A stretch of 64,000 bases of DNA from JBQLZQ01 sp052168355 (GTDB lineage: Bacteria; Pseudomonadota; Alphaproteobacteria; DSM-16000; Inquilinaceae), in the NCBI GenBank assembly GCA_052168355.1, contig JBQLZQ010000063.1, positions 1 to 64,000 on the forward strand. The letters are read 5' to 3'. Within the stretch, counting starts at the first letter, position 1. The number at the start of each line of letters is the position of its first letter. This document shows, piece after piece, positions 45,350 to 56,114 of the stretch. The position numbers were made by a program, and so were the translations under genes. The notes under the pieces are model-generated. The model saw only the letters and a program-made list of their open reading frames with translations, did no database searches and was not told the origin of the DNA.

Positions 45350-46288
45350 ATGGCGGCCCGCCCCATCATTATCGATACAGATCCCGGCCAGGATGACGCC
45401 CTGGCCATCCTTTTGGCCCTGGCGTCTCCCGAATTCGAGGTTCTGGGCCTGACCACCGTCGCCGGCAATGTGCCGTTGGCGTTGACCGAGGCGAACGCCA
45501 GGAAGATCTGCGAACTGGCGGGGCGGCCCGACATCAAGGTCTTCGCCGGCTGCGCCCGCCCGCTGCTGCGACCCCTGACCACGGCGGAAAGCGTCCACGG
45601 CCCGACCGGGCTGGACGGCCCCGATCTGCCGGAACCGACCATGCCGCTGCAACCCCAACACGCGGTCGACTGGCTGGTCGAGACGCTGATGGCGGCGGAC
45701 GACGCCAGCATCACCCTGTGCCCCTTGGGCCCCCTGACCAACATCGCCATGGCCCTGGTGCACGAACCGCGCATCGCCGCCAAGATCCGCGAGATCGTCC
45801 TGATGGGCGGCGGTTTCTTCATGGGCGGCAACACCACGCCGACATCGGAATTCAACATCTATGTCGATCCGCACGCCGCCCACGCCGTGTTCTCCAGCGG
45901 CATAAAGCTGACGGCCCTCCCGCTCGACTGCACCCACAAGGCCCTGATGACCGACTCCTGGATCCAGGCGGTCGGCACGATCGGCAGCAAGGTGGGCGAG
46001 GCGGCAGCCGCCATGCTCGCCTTCTACGAGCGCTACGACATGGAGAAGTACGGCGAAAGCGGCGGGCCGCTGCACGATCCGTGCGTCATCGCCTACCTGC
46101 TGAAACCGGACCTGTTCGGAGGCCGCGAATGCCACGTGGCCATCGAGACAGGATCGGAACTGACCATGGGCATGACCGTGGTCGACTGGTGGGGCGTGAC
46201 CGGCAAGGCCGCGAACTGCATGTGGATCGACCGTATCGACTCCAATGGTTTCTATGCCCTGCTGCTGGAACGGCTGAAGCGGTTGTGA
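45350..46288 (+). CDS. Inosine-uridine preferring nucleoside hydrolase family protein
   Basis: A 312-residue nucleoside hydrolase, which releases ribose from nucleosides. The calcium-binding Asp cluster DTDPGQDDA lies at residues 9-17. LTTVAGNVPL, CPLGPLTNIAMAL, LMGGGFFMGGNTTPTSEFNIYVDPHAA and GPLHDPCVIAYLL follow in family order. ATG 45350 fits the homology start; the frame is open upstream to 45266, but that part is unlike the family. It is divergent from the sugar ABC operon, so the transporter may deliver a nucleoside or ribose-containing ligand. Confidence 0.92.
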   Translation: MAARPIIIDTDPGQDDALAILLALASPEFEVLGLTTVAGNVPLALTEANARKICELAGRPDIKVFAGCARPLLRPLTTAESVHGPTGLDGPDLPEPTMPLQPQHAVDWLVETLMAADDASITLCPLGPLTNIAMALVHEPRIAAKIREIVLMGGGFFMGGNTTPTSEFNIYVDPHAAHAVFSSGIKLTALPLDCTHKALMTDSWIQAVGTIGSKVGEAAAAMLAFYERYDMEKYGESGGPLHDPCVIAYLLKPDLFGGRECHVAIETGSELTMGMTVVDWWGVTGKAANCMWIDRIDSNGFYALLLERLKRL

Positions 46289-46348
46289 CAGGCTGGTCCG
46301 CCATGGGATCACGTCAATGCGTGAGACGGCTCGTGGAAGGGAGCGATC

Positions 46349-47107
46349 ATGCCGCTCAATGACCAGCAGACCCGGCTGTGCGATGAGAACCGGACCGACT
46401 ATTCCGACCTGAAGGCCATTTTCGTCAACTGCTCCCTCAAAAAGGATCCCGATACGTCGCACACGCGGATCCTGTTGTCGGTGGCCGAGCAGATCATGAT
46501 GAAAAGCGGCGTGGCGGTGGAGCATGTCCATGCCGCCTCGCATCAGATCGCCTACGGCGTCCAACCCGACATGACCGACCATGGCTGGGAGCGGGACGAC
46601 TGGCCCGGCCTGTGGGACAAGGTGGCGCGGACCGATATCCTGGTCATCGGCACACCGATCTGGCTGGGCGAGCCGAGCTCGGTCTGCCGCACGCTGCTTG
46701 AGCGGCTCTACGCCATGGCGGGCATGCTGAACGACAAGGGCCAAAGCGTCTTTTACGGCAAGGTCGCCGGAACCGTGGTGACCGGCAACGAGGACGGCAT
46801 CAAGCATTGCGCCATGTCGATCCTCTATGGTCTCCAGCATCTCGGCTATACCATCCCGCCCCAGGCCGATTGCGGCTGGATCGGCGAAGCGGGACCCGGC
46901 CCGTCCTACGGCGATCAAAGCGACGACGGTCCGGTCGGGTTCGCCAACGAGTTCACCCAGCGCAACACGACGATCATGACCTGGAACCTGATGCACATGG
47001 CCCGGATGCTCAAAGACGCGGGCGGCCTGTCCAACCACGGCAATGACCGAAGAGCGTGGAAGGCCCGCTGCCGCTTCGACTACGAGAATCCCGAGCACCG
47101 CGCCTGA
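46349..47107 (+). CDS. Flavodoxin-fold NAD(P)H-dependent oxidoreductase
   Basis: A 252-residue flavodoxin-like protein. AIFVNCSLKKDPDTSHT is the FMN phosphate loop, TDILVIGTPIWLGEPSSVCRTLLERLYAM the isoalloxazine-binding segment and VVTGNEDGIKHCAMSILYGLQHLGYTIPPQADCGWIGEAGPG a conserved later region. It probably binds FMN and transfers electrons to a small acceptor; the acceptor is unknown. It starts 60 bases after the nucleoside hydrolase and ends four bases from the convergent ald stop. Confidence 0.82.
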   Translation: MPLNDQQTRLCDENRTDYSDLKAIFVNCSLKKDPDTSHTRILLSVAEQIMMKSGVAVEHVHAASHQIAYGVQPDMTDHGWERDDWPGLWDKVARTDILVIGTPIWLGEPSSVCRTLLERLYAMAGMLNDKGQSVFYGKVAGTVVTGNEDGIKHCAMSILYGLQHLGYTIPPQADCGWIGEAGPGPSYGDQSDDGPVGFANEFTQRNTTIMTWNLMHMARMLKDAGGLSNHGNDRRAWKARCRFDYENPEHRA

Positions 47108-47111
47108 GGCG

Positions 47112-48230
47112 TCACAGCCCCAGCGCCTCCTCGGCCGGGACGTAAGGCAGAGACTGGGCGTCGGCGACCGGCTTGCTGGTCAGGCGTCCGCCGTGCACGG
47201 CCAGGCCGCGGCGCAGGTGGACGTCTTCGTACAGCGCCGCCCGGTAGCCCTTGTCGGCCAGGGCCAGGACAAAGGGCAGGGTGGCGTTGTTGAGGGCCAC
47301 GGTGGAGGTGCGGGCCACGCCGCCGGGCATGTTGGCGACGCAGTAATGCACCACCCCGTCGACCACATAGGTGGGGTCGGCATGGGTGGTGGGACGCGAC
47401 GTCTCGAAACAGCCGCCCTGGTCGATGGCCACATCGACCACGACGGCGCCGTTGGCCATGCGGGCGATCATGTCGGCGGTGACCAGCCGGGGGGCGGCGG
47501 CGCCCGGCACCAGAACGGCGCCGACCACCAGATCGGCCGCCACCACCTGTTCCTCGATGGCGTCGACGGTGGAATAGACCGTGGCCAGCCGCGAGCCGAA
47601 CTGGAAATCGAGCTCCTTCAGCCGCGGCAGTGACTTGTCGATGACCGTGACGTGCGCTTCCAGCCCCATGGCCATGCGGGCCGCGTTGGTGCCGACCACG
47701 CCGCCGCCCAGAACCACCACCTTGGCGGCGGGAACCCCCGGCACCCCGCCCAGCAGCAGGCCGCGTCCGCCTTGCGACTTTTCCAGGCAATGGGCGCCGG
47801 CCTGGATGGACATGCGGCCGGCCACCTCGCTCATCGGCGCCAGCAGGGGCAGGCCGCCGCGCGCGTCGGTCACGGTCTCGTAGGCGATGGCCACGGCGCC
47901 GCTGTCCAGCAACGCCGCGGTCTGGTCGGGGTCGGGGGCGAGATGGAGGTAGGTGAACAGGATCTGCCCGTCGCGCAGGCGTTTGCATTCCTCGGGCTGG
48001 GGTTCCTTGACCTTGACCACCATGTCGGCCTTGGCGAACACGGCATCGGCGCTGTCGGCGATGGTCGCGCCGGCGGCCCGGTACAGATCGTCGGTAAAGC
48101 CGATCTCGGTCCCGGCACCGGTCTCGACCGACACCGAATGGCCATGAAGAACCAGCTCGCGCACGGAGGAGGGGGCGAGCCCGACCCGGAACTCCAATGT
48201 CTTTATTTCCTTGGGAACGCCGACCAGCAT
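47112..48230 (-). CDS. ald: Alanine dehydrogenase
   Basis: A 372-residue NAD-dependent enzyme interconverting alanine with pyruvate and ammonia. LVGVPKEIKTLEFRVGL is the family start. VKVKEPQPEECKRLRDGQILFTYLHLAPD includes the substrate-binding Lys and His. KVVVLGGGVVGTNAARMAMGLEAHVTVIDKS is the NAD fold. ATG 48230 matches the usual length (about 371). It is the last gene of a minus-strand run that begins with a TAXI transporter, which suggests an amino or carboxylic acid catabolic context. Confidence 0.95.
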   Translation of the reverse strand: MLVGVPKEIKTLEFRVGLAPSSVRELVLHGHSVSVETGAGTEIGFTDDLYRAAGATIADSADAVFAKADMVVKVKEPQPEECKRLRDGQILFTYLHLAPDPDQTAALLDSGAVAIAYETVTDARGGLPLLAPMSEVAGRMSIQAGAHCLEKSQGGRGLLLGGVPGVPAAKVVVLGGGVVGTNAARMAMGLEAHVTVIDKSLPRLKELDFQFGSRLATVYSTVDAIEEQVVAADLVVGAVLVPGAAAPRLVTADMIARMANGAVVVDVAIDQGGCFETSRPTTHADPTYVVDGVVHYCVANMPGGVARTSTVALNNATLPFVLALADKGYRAALYEDVHLRRGLAVHGGRLTSKPVADAQSLPYVPAEEALGL

Positions 48231-48273
48231 GAGGACCTCGAGGGATCGGAAAGCATGGGAACAGTCGCAGGGC

Positions 48274-48870
48274 TCAGCCGCCAAGCGCGCGATCGACCAT
48301 GTCCAGCCGATCCTGACCCCAGAAAAGCTCGTTCTTCAGAACATAGGAAGGCACACCAAACACGCCGGCGGCGATCGCGTCGTCAGTATAGGCCTGCCGC
48401 AGGGCGGCCGTGTCATCCTGGTCGGCTTGCGCCAGCACAGCCGCTGGGTCAAGCCCTGTTTCGGTCAGGATCTCGGCAACCGTCGACCGGTCCGCGATGT
48501 TGCGTTGCTCGACCCAGACGGCGCGCAGAAAAGCGCCGGCCAGCGCGAACGCGTCCTGGCTTTGCCGGTCGGCGGCGATCACGGCGCGCGCGGCCAGCGA
48601 ATCGTCCACCGGGAAGTACTTCGGCTCCAATGTCATCAGCACGCCCAGATGGCTGGCCCAGCGCCCGAGCTCGACCAGCCGGTAAGCTTGCCGCGCCGGC
48701 GGTCGTTTGGCCAGCGGCACGCCGCCGGTCGCGGCGAAGATCCGGGGCGTGTCGACCGGCCGGATGCGGACGGTGGCGCCTTGAGTCGCCGCGATTTGAC
48801 CCAACCGGTTGTGACCCAGATAGGCGTAGGGCGACGCCAGGCTGAGGTAATAGTCGATGGCGGTCAGCAT
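48274..48870 (-). CDS. DsbA-fold 2-hydroxychromene-2-carboxylate isomerase family protein
   Basis: A 198-residue thioredoxin-fold protein of the kappa-class GST/HCCA isomerase group. The catalytic Ser13 is in YYLSLASPYAYLG. GVPSYVLKNELFWGQDRLDMVDRAL supplies the cis-proline loop and C-terminal helix. Characterised members isomerise naphthalene-degradation intermediates using glutathione. Here it lies with an acyl-CoA ligase and a TAXI transporter, so it may act on an aromatic acid intermediate; that is inference. Confidence 0.85.
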   Translation of the reverse strand: MLTAIDYYLSLASPYAYLGHNRLGQIAATQGATVRIRPVDTPRIFAATGGVPLAKRPPARQAYRLVELGRWASHLGVLMTLEPKYFPVDDSLAARAVIAADRQSQDAFALAGAFLRAVWVEQRNIADRSTVAEILTETGLDPAAVLAQADQDDTAALRQAYTDDAIAAGVFGVPSYVLKNELFWGQDRLDMVDRALGG

Positions 48871-48970
48871 GCGGACGACCCTTCTGGCGATGATCCGGAC
48901 GGATGCGGCGGCGCAGCATCGGGCGGCGCCCGTTCGGCGTCAATATCCACCGTCGTCTCACCGGGGCCAG

Positions 48971-50581
<1,611 letters not shown>

Positions 50582-50597
50582 GGCCGGGCCGTGGGAA

Positions 50598-52775
50598 TCA
50601 CCGCTCGGCGACCGCCGTCTTGGCCGTCAGCCGTTGTTGAACAAGCGCCACGGCCAGTCCGATGGCGATCCCGGCGGCGTCGGTGGCCAGACCGCCCTTG
50701 ATCATCAGCAGCGCGGCGATCAGAAGCAGCACGCGGAAGATCGGATTGAGCCTGCCGAAGAACCAGCCCTGCACGGCGCCGGCCAGCAGGTAGATGCCGA
50801 CGATTGCGGTGAGGAACACGTGGACGATTCGAATTGGATCGCCCTCCATCAGCATGGCCGGGCTGTAGAAGAACATGAAGGGGACGATATAGGCCGCCAG
50901 TCCCAGCTTGAACGACGTGACCGAGGTGCGCATCGGGTCCGATCCGCTGATGGCCGACGCCGCATAGGCGGCCAGCGCCACCGGCGGCGTGATGGCGGAG
51001 ATCACGGCGAAGTAGAACACGAAGAAATGGGCCACCAGCGGCTGGATGCCAAGCTGGATCAGCCCCGGCGCCACGACGGCCGCGGCCACCGCGTAGGCGG
51101 CCGTGGTCGGCATGCCCATGCCAAGCATGATGGCGATGCCCATGGCGAAGATCATGGCCAGAAGCTGGCTGGTTTCGGCCACGCCCAGCAACAGGCTGGA
51201 AAACCGGGCGCCGACACCGGTCAGCGCGATCACGCCGACGATAATGCCCGCGCAGGCGCACACGGCGACGAGCTGTACGGCCATGGTCGCCGACAGGGCC
51301 AGCGCGTCCAGGATCCGGCGCGGACCCATCCGATGGGCGGTCAGCCAGCTCACGGCCACCGCGGCCAGCAGAGCCAGGGTGCCCGATCGGATCACCGTGT
51401 AGCCGGAGAACAGGGCGCCGATCAGGATGATGATGGGGATGAACAAATAGGCCTGCCGGGCCAGTTTGCCGAATTCCGGCAACTGGCTGCGCGGCAGTCC
51501 CTTCATGCCGGTCTTCACGGCCTCGAAATCGACCATCATGAAGATCGACCAGAAATACAGGATGGCCGGCAGCAGGCCGGCGACCATCAGCTCGGTGTAC
51601 GGGATCTCAGTGATCTCGGCCATGATGAAGACGCCGGCCCCCATGATTGGCGGCATGATCTGGCCGCCGGTCGAGGCCGCCGCCTCGATCGCCGCCGCGC
51701 TCTGCGGGCGGTAGCCGACCCGTTTCATCAGCGGGATGGTCAGGCTGCCTGTGGCCACCACGTTGCCGGCCGAGGTGCCGTTGATCATGCCCATGAGACC
51801 GCTGGCGAACACCGCCACCTTGGCCGGCCCGCCGCGCGCCGTTCCGGCCGCGGCAAAGGCGAAATTGACGAAATAGTCGCCGACCTTCGAGGCCTGGAGG
51901 AAAGCCGCGAAGGCGATGAACAGGATGATGTAGGTCGACGACACCGCGATCGGCGCGCCCAGGATGCCGTTGTCGGTATAGAGATAGGTGAAGAACCGGT
52001 CGACGGCGTAGCCGCGATGGGTCAGGAAGCCGGGCAGGTAGGGGCCCAGGAACGAATAGGCGAGGAAGACCGCCGAAATGCCCACCAGCGCCAGTCCCGC
52101 CGCCCGCCGCGTCAGTTCCATGATCAGCAGGACGCCGGCCAGGGTGGCCCAGAAATCCGGCGCCAGGGCCATCACGCCGGCGCGCAGGCGCAAGCCCTCG
52201 AGATTGACCAGCAAATAGCCGGCCACGCTGATCGCCCCCGCGACCAGGACCCAGTCGAACGCGGGTACGCGGTTCGGTCCGGCCGGCGACAGCCAGGAGG
52301 CCGCGATGGCCGCGACGACGGAGACGGTCAACGGTACGCCAAACCAGGCAAAGACCCAGCTTGGGGGAGCGCCGCCGCCGGCAAGCTGAACACCGCCGGC
52401 GTAGACCACGCAGAACAGCGCCCAAACCCCGGTCGGCACCGCGATGGCCATCAACACCCGCTGGGCAAGGGCCATCGGACCGGCTGAGGGCGCACGGTCG
52501 ACACTCCACGCCGCCATCAGGGCAAAGCCGATGACCAGACCGCCGGCGATATGCAGGATGCGATAGGCCCAGGTCTCCAGCGGATAGACGTTGAGGGAGA
52601 CCAGGTGAAACACCGTATAGACGACACAGACCCAGAACAGCGCCGGTCCCTGCCAACCGGTCAGACTGCGCTGGTTGCCGGCCGGCAACTCTTCGTCGAC
52701 GCCGGCGGCGACGATGCGCTCATCGGAGCGTCCCGGCGGATTCCCACCGGACGCCGCACCCTGGGTTGCCGTCAT
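50598..52775 (-). CDS. TAXI-type TRAP transporter fused permease (second system)
   Basis: A 725-residue membrane protein, longer than the first TAXI permease because of an extra set of N-terminal helices (about 30-215). FAFAAAGTARGGPAKVAVFASGLMGMINGTSAGNVVATGS, EAAASTGGQIMPPIMGAGVFIMAEITEIPY and GMGMPTTAAYAVAAAVVAPGL are the DctM-type signatures, and a further helical tail (about 620-725) follows. It lies 110 bases after its binding protein and 16 bases before the acyl-CoA ligase. Confidence 0.92.
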   Translation of the reverse strand: MTATQGAASGGNPPGRSDERIVAAGVDEELPAGNQRSLTGWQGPALFWVCVVYTVFHLVSLNVYPLETWAYRILHIAGGLVIGFALMAAWSVDRAPSAGPMALAQRVLMAIAVPTGVWALFCVVYAGGVQLAGGGAPPSWVFAWFGVPLTVSVVAAIAASWLSPAGPNRVPAFDWVLVAGAISVAGYLLVNLEGLRLRAGVMALAPDFWATLAGVLLIMELTRRAAGLALVGISAVFLAYSFLGPYLPGFLTHRGYAVDRFFTYLYTDNGILGAPIAVSSTYIILFIAFAAFLQASKVGDYFVNFAFAAAGTARGGPAKVAVFASGLMGMINGTSAGNVVATGSLTIPLMKRVGYRPQSAAAIEAAASTGGQIMPPIMGAGVFIMAEITEIPYTELMVAGLLPAILYFWSIFMMVDFEAVKTGMKGLPRSQLPEFGKLARQAYLFIPIIILIGALFSGYTVIRSGTLALLAAVAVSWLTAHRMGPRRILDALALSATMAVQLVAVCACAGIIVGVIALTGVGARFSSLLLGVAETSQLLAMIFAMGIAIMLGMGMPTTAAYAVAAAVVAPGLIQLGIQPLVAHFFVFYFAVISAITPPVALAAYAASAISGSDPMRTSVTSFKLGLAAYIVPFMFFYSPAMLMEGDPIRIVHVFLTAIVGIYLLAGAVQGWFFGRLNPIFRVLLLIAALLMIKGGLATDAAGIAIGLAVALVQQRLTAKTAVAER

Positions 52776-52885
52776 CCCATCCTCCCTCGGTGCCGGTTCT
52801 TAGAGCCGGTCTTGGTGACTGGCTGGAAAGCGCCGCCGGCCCGAACCCGTACGATGGCGGGTCCCGGGGCCGGCGGCAAGCCCGG

Positions 52886-53878
52886 TCAGCCTTCCAGGTC
52901 GGCTGGGATATCGATGCCGGTTTCCTCGAAATACCGGACGGCGCCGGGATGGAACGGCAGGAACTGGTTCTTGTCCACATGCTCGGGCAGCGTTTCCTTT
53001 GCTGCGTTGTGGATTTCCAGCATCCGGTCGTTGTTTTCCATCACCGTCTTGGTGATCTCGTAAACCAGGCTTTCCGGCATGTCGGCCCGGGCGATGGCGA
53101 AGTTCCACATCGAGACGCTGTTCAAATCTTCGTCAGTGCTCTGATAGGTGTCGGCCGGGACGGTGAACGCCGATACCGACGGGAAGGCTTCCAGCAGGGT
53201 GTCGACCTCTTCCTGGGTGAAGGCAAAGATGTTGGCGTCGGTTTGGGCCTCCACCTGGGTGAAGGCGGCGATGGGAATGCCGGCGGCAAACCCGAAGGCG
53301 TCGATCAGCCCGTCTTGCAACTGTCCGGCCAGATCGCTGGCACCGCCGTTGCGCACCTCGACATTCACGCCCAGCGTTTCCAGAAAGCGCGGCAGATAGG
53401 TGCCGGGGGTTCCGCCGGCCGGACCGACACCGACCGTCTTGCCCTCCAGATCGGCCACCGAGTCTATGCCGGAACTGGCCAGCGTCACGAACATGAAGGA
53501 CGTCTGATACATCGGGAACATGGCCCGCAGCTGATCGTGCTCCAGGCCCGGCGCCAGGGCGCTTTCGCCGACCCACGCGTCATAGGCCGGTCCCATGGTC
53601 ACCATGCCGAATTCCAGGTCGCCGGTCTGGACCAGGGCGGCGTTCTGGACCGGGCCCCCGGTGACTTCGGAACTGGTGTTGATGCCCAGGGTTTCGCCGA
53701 CCAGGTTGGCCCAACCGGCGCCATAGATGAAATAGGTGCCGCCCTGGCTGGCGGTGCCGACGCTGACGCTGTCGGGCCAGTCGGAGCGGTCCTGAGCGAA
53801 GGCGGACGCGCCGACCAAGAGCGTTACCGCCGCAACGCCGGCGGTTTTGGATAGGCCGAGGATTCTGATGAACGACAT
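52886..53878 (-). CDS. TAXI-family TRAP solute-binding protein (second system)
   Basis: A 330-residue periplasmic protein with a signal peptide (about 1-28, cleaved after SAFA). SVGTASQGGTYFIYGAGWANLVGETLG is the TAXI opening. EVTGGPVQNAALVQTGDLEFGMVTMGPAYDAW and LEGKTVGVGPAGGTPGTYLPRFLETLGV are standard, and HPGAVRYFEETGIDIPADLEG closes the protein. I chose ATG 53878 as the start of the signal peptide. First gene of a five-gene run ending at ald. Ligand unknown. Confidence 0.9.
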   Translation of the reverse strand: MSFIRILGLSKTAGVAAVTLLVGASAFAQDRSDWPDSVSVGTASQGGTYFIYGAGWANLVGETLGINTSSEVTGGPVQNAALVQTGDLEFGMVTMGPAYDAWVGESALAPGLEHDQLRAMFPMYQTSFMFVTLASSGIDSVADLEGKTVGVGPAGGTPGTYLPRFLETLGVNVEVRNGGASDLAGQLQDGLIDAFGFAAGIPIAAFTQVEAQTDANIFAFTQEEVDTLLEAFPSVSAFTVPADTYQSTDEDLNSVSMWNFAIARADMPESLVYEITKTVMENNDRMLEIHNAAKETLPEHVDKNQFLPFHPGAVRYFEETGIDIPADLEG

Positions 53879-53984
53879 TGGCGAAAGTCTCCCTGTTGCC
53901 ACTCGTTTATGGGGAACTGATAGCACAACGCCATGAAAGATGGGACCCGAAGTCGCCGTGCCAAGAGCTTGATCGATCATGTAC

Positions 53985-54049
53985 CGCGCCGATGGACCGG
54001 CGCGGTCACGCCCCTGCCGCGCCGATGGGCCGGCGCGGTCACGCCCTTG
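53985..54049. repeat. Two direct 33-bp repeats upstream of the DUF3179 gene
   Basis: CGCGCCGATGGACCGGCGCG (start of copy one, 53985) and CGCGCCGATGGGCCGGCGCG (start of copy two, 54018) continue as near-identical 33-base units, each containing CGGCGCGGTCACGCCC. They lie in the 221-base divergent gap and could be regulatory or slippage-derived. Confidence 0.8.
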
Positions 54050-54099
54050 TGACCGCAGTTCAAATGCGTCGGGGCGGGACTTGGGGCAACCTTGAGATC

Positions 54100-55086
54100 A
54101 TGAAGATTTGGATCCTGGGCATTCTTGCCGCCGGTTGGGCCGTGGCCGCCGGCGTGGCTCCGGCCGCCGCCGATCCGGATGCCTGGCGCGCCGAGTGGCC
54201 GCATACCGATTTCAGCCGCCACGCGGTGCCCTATGGGGAGATCCTGTCCGGCGGGCAGCCGCGCGACGGCATCCCCTCCATCGACGAACCGTCTTTCAGC
54301 CCGGTCGGCGCCGTCACCGACCTAGCCCCCACGGAACCCGTGCTGAGCCTTGAGATCGACGGGGATGCCAGGGCCTATCCGTTGCGCATCCTCATTTGGC
54401 ACGAGATCGTCAACGACGTGGTCGGCGGCGTGCCGGTGGCGGTGACCTATTGTCCCCTGTGCAACTCCGGCGTGGTCTTCGACCGGCGCCTGGACGGGGA
54501 GGCGGTGGAGTTCGGGACGACGGGCAAGCTGCGTAACTCCGATCTGGTCATGTACGACCGCCGGACCGACAGCTGGTGGCAGCAATATCTGGGCGAGGCG
54601 ATCGTCGGCGAGCTGACCGGCACGGTCCTTGAGATCCTTCCGTCGCGTCTGGAATCGGTCGAGCGCTTCGCGGCCCGTTACCCCGACGGACAGGTGCTGG
54701 AAACCGGCGCGTCGGGCCGGCGCCCCTATGGTCGCAATCCCTATGTCGGCTATGACAGCGCCACGGCGCCGTTTCTCTATCGTGGCGACTACGAAGGCCC
54801 GGTGCCGCCATTGGCCCGCGTGGTGGCCGTCGGCGATCAGGCCTGGAGCCTTGAGTTCCTGGCCCGGGTCGGGCGCATCGAGGCCGGCGATCTGATCCTG
54901 ACCTGGACCGCCGGCCAGAATTCAGCCCTCGACACGGCGGAAATCGCGCGCGGGCGCGACGTCGGCAATGTGGTGGTCCAGCGCCGGGTCGGCGACACCC
55001 TCCAGGACATGGTCCACGACATCCCGTTCGCCTTTGCATTCAAGGCATTCAGGCCCGACGGGGTCATCCACCACCAGGACGGCTGA
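54100..55086 (+). CDS. Exported DUF3179-domain protein
   Basis: A 328-residue protein with a signal peptide (about 1-24, cleaved near APAAA/DP). The core contains ILIWHEIVNDVVGGVPVAVTYCPLCNSGVVFDR with a CPLC cysteine pair, then TGKLRNSDLVMYDRRTDSWWQQYLGEAIVGELTG. These are the hallmarks of DUF3179, found in bacteria and archaea, function unknown. The cysteine pair and conserved His suggest metal or redox chemistry in the periplasm. The frame upstream is open to 53878 but reads through the 33-bp repeats; the signal peptide supports ATG 54100. Confidence 0.85.
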   Translation: MKIWILGILAAGWAVAAGVAPAAADPDAWRAEWPHTDFSRHAVPYGEILSGGQPRDGIPSIDEPSFSPVGAVTDLAPTEPVLSLEIDGDARAYPLRILIWHEIVNDVVGGVPVAVTYCPLCNSGVVFDRRLDGEAVEFGTTGKLRNSDLVMYDRRTDSWWQQYLGEAIVGELTGTVLEILPSRLESVERFAARYPDGQVLETGASGRRPYGRNPYVGYDSATAPFLYRGDYEGPVPPLARVVAVGDQAWSLEFLARVGRIEAGDLILTWTAGQNSALDTAEIARGRDVGNVVVQRRVGDTLQDMVHDIPFAFAFKAFRPDGVIHHQDG

Positions 55087-55177
55087 CGGCGCCGCGCGAC
55101 CATCGCCGGGTCCGTTGGCGGTCGTCCGGGAATCGGGCATAAGGGGGCGACCCTTCGTCCCCGCCAAAGGACCTGCC

Positions 55178-56020
55178 GTGACCGCACCCGATCCCGCCCG
55201 CATCATCGTCCTCGGCAACGAAAAGGGAGGGACCGGCAAATCCACCACGGCCGTTCACCTGGCCGTGGCGCTGCTGCGCGACGGCCATCGGGTCGGCACC
55301 CTGGACCTTGACGCGCGGCAGGGAACCTTTACCCGGTTCTGGGAGAACCGGCGGGCGTTCGGCACAAGGAAGGATCTGACGCTGCCGCTGTCGATGCACC
55401 GGGCGGTGCACCGCAGCGCCTTGACCGACGGCGCCGCCGCCGTCCAAGAGGAAGCGGAGAGGCTGCAGACCGCGCTGGATGCCCTGCGCGCCGCCACGGA
55501 TTTCGTGATCATCGATACGCCCGGCAGCGACAACAATCTGAGCCGCATGGGGCACGCACGGGCCGACATGCTGGTTACCCCGGTCAACGACAGCTTTATC
55601 GACCTCGATCTTCTGGGTGACATCGACCCGGAGACGTTGCGGGTCCGGCGGCCCAGCACCTATGCCGAGATGGTGTGGGAGCAGCGCAAGCAGCGGGCCA
55701 TCCGCGACGGCGGGTCGATCGACTGGGTGGTCATCCGCAACCGCCTGAGCGCCCTGGATGCCCGCAACAAGCGCGAGGTGGCCGACGTGCTGGTCGCGTT
55801 GTCGCGGCGGTTCGGGTTCCGCAGCACGCCGGGTTTCGGCGAGCGGGTGATCTTTCGCGAGCTGTTCCTGAAGGGCTTGACCCTGCTCGACCTGCGCGAG
55901 GCGGAGATCGAGGGCGGCCTGACCATGAGCCATATTGCCGCGCGGCAGGAGGTCCGGACCCTGGTCGAGGCCGTGGGCCTGACGCGCGTCGGAACCCAGG
56001 ATCGGCTCAAGGCGGGCTGA
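55178..56020 (+). CDS. mipZ: MipZ cell-division positioning ATPase
   Basis: A 280-residue ParA/MinD-type ATPase. IIVLGNEKGGTGKSTTAVHLAVALLRDGHRVGTLDLDARQGTFTRFWENR is the MipZ deviant Walker A region (KGGTGKST, 16-23). FVIIDTPGSDNNLSRMGHARADMLVTPVNDSFIDLDLLG follows. In alphaproteobacteria MipZ forms bipolar gradients from ParB and blocks FtsZ assembly away from midcell. It starts at GTG 55178 with AAGG upstream; the frame is open further but not family-like. Transcribed toward the VWA and J-protein genes. Confidence 0.93.
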   Translation: MTAPDPARIIVLGNEKGGTGKSTTAVHLAVALLRDGHRVGTLDLDARQGTFTRFWENRRAFGTRKDLTLPLSMHRAVHRSALTDGAAAVQEEAERLQTALDALRAATDFVIIDTPGSDNNLSRMGHARADMLVTPVNDSFIDLDLLGDIDPETLRVRRPSTYAEMVWEQRKQRAIRDGGSIDWVVIRNRLSALDARNKREVADVLVALSRRFGFRSTPGFGERVIFRELFLKGLTLLDLREAEIEGGLTMSHIAARQEVRTLVEAVGLTRVGTQDRLKAG

Positions 56021-56114
56021 ACTTCGCGCCTCCGCCCCCTAGATAATAGTAAGGTAACAGGGGACGGCCGGCCCGGACGGTGGGGCCCGGCCTGCAGTGA
56101 CGAGGGAGGCGGCC

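Noticed and set aside
53878..54099. N-terminal extension of the DUF3179 protein
   Set aside because: It reads through 33-bp repeats and would bury the signal peptide in the middle of the protein.
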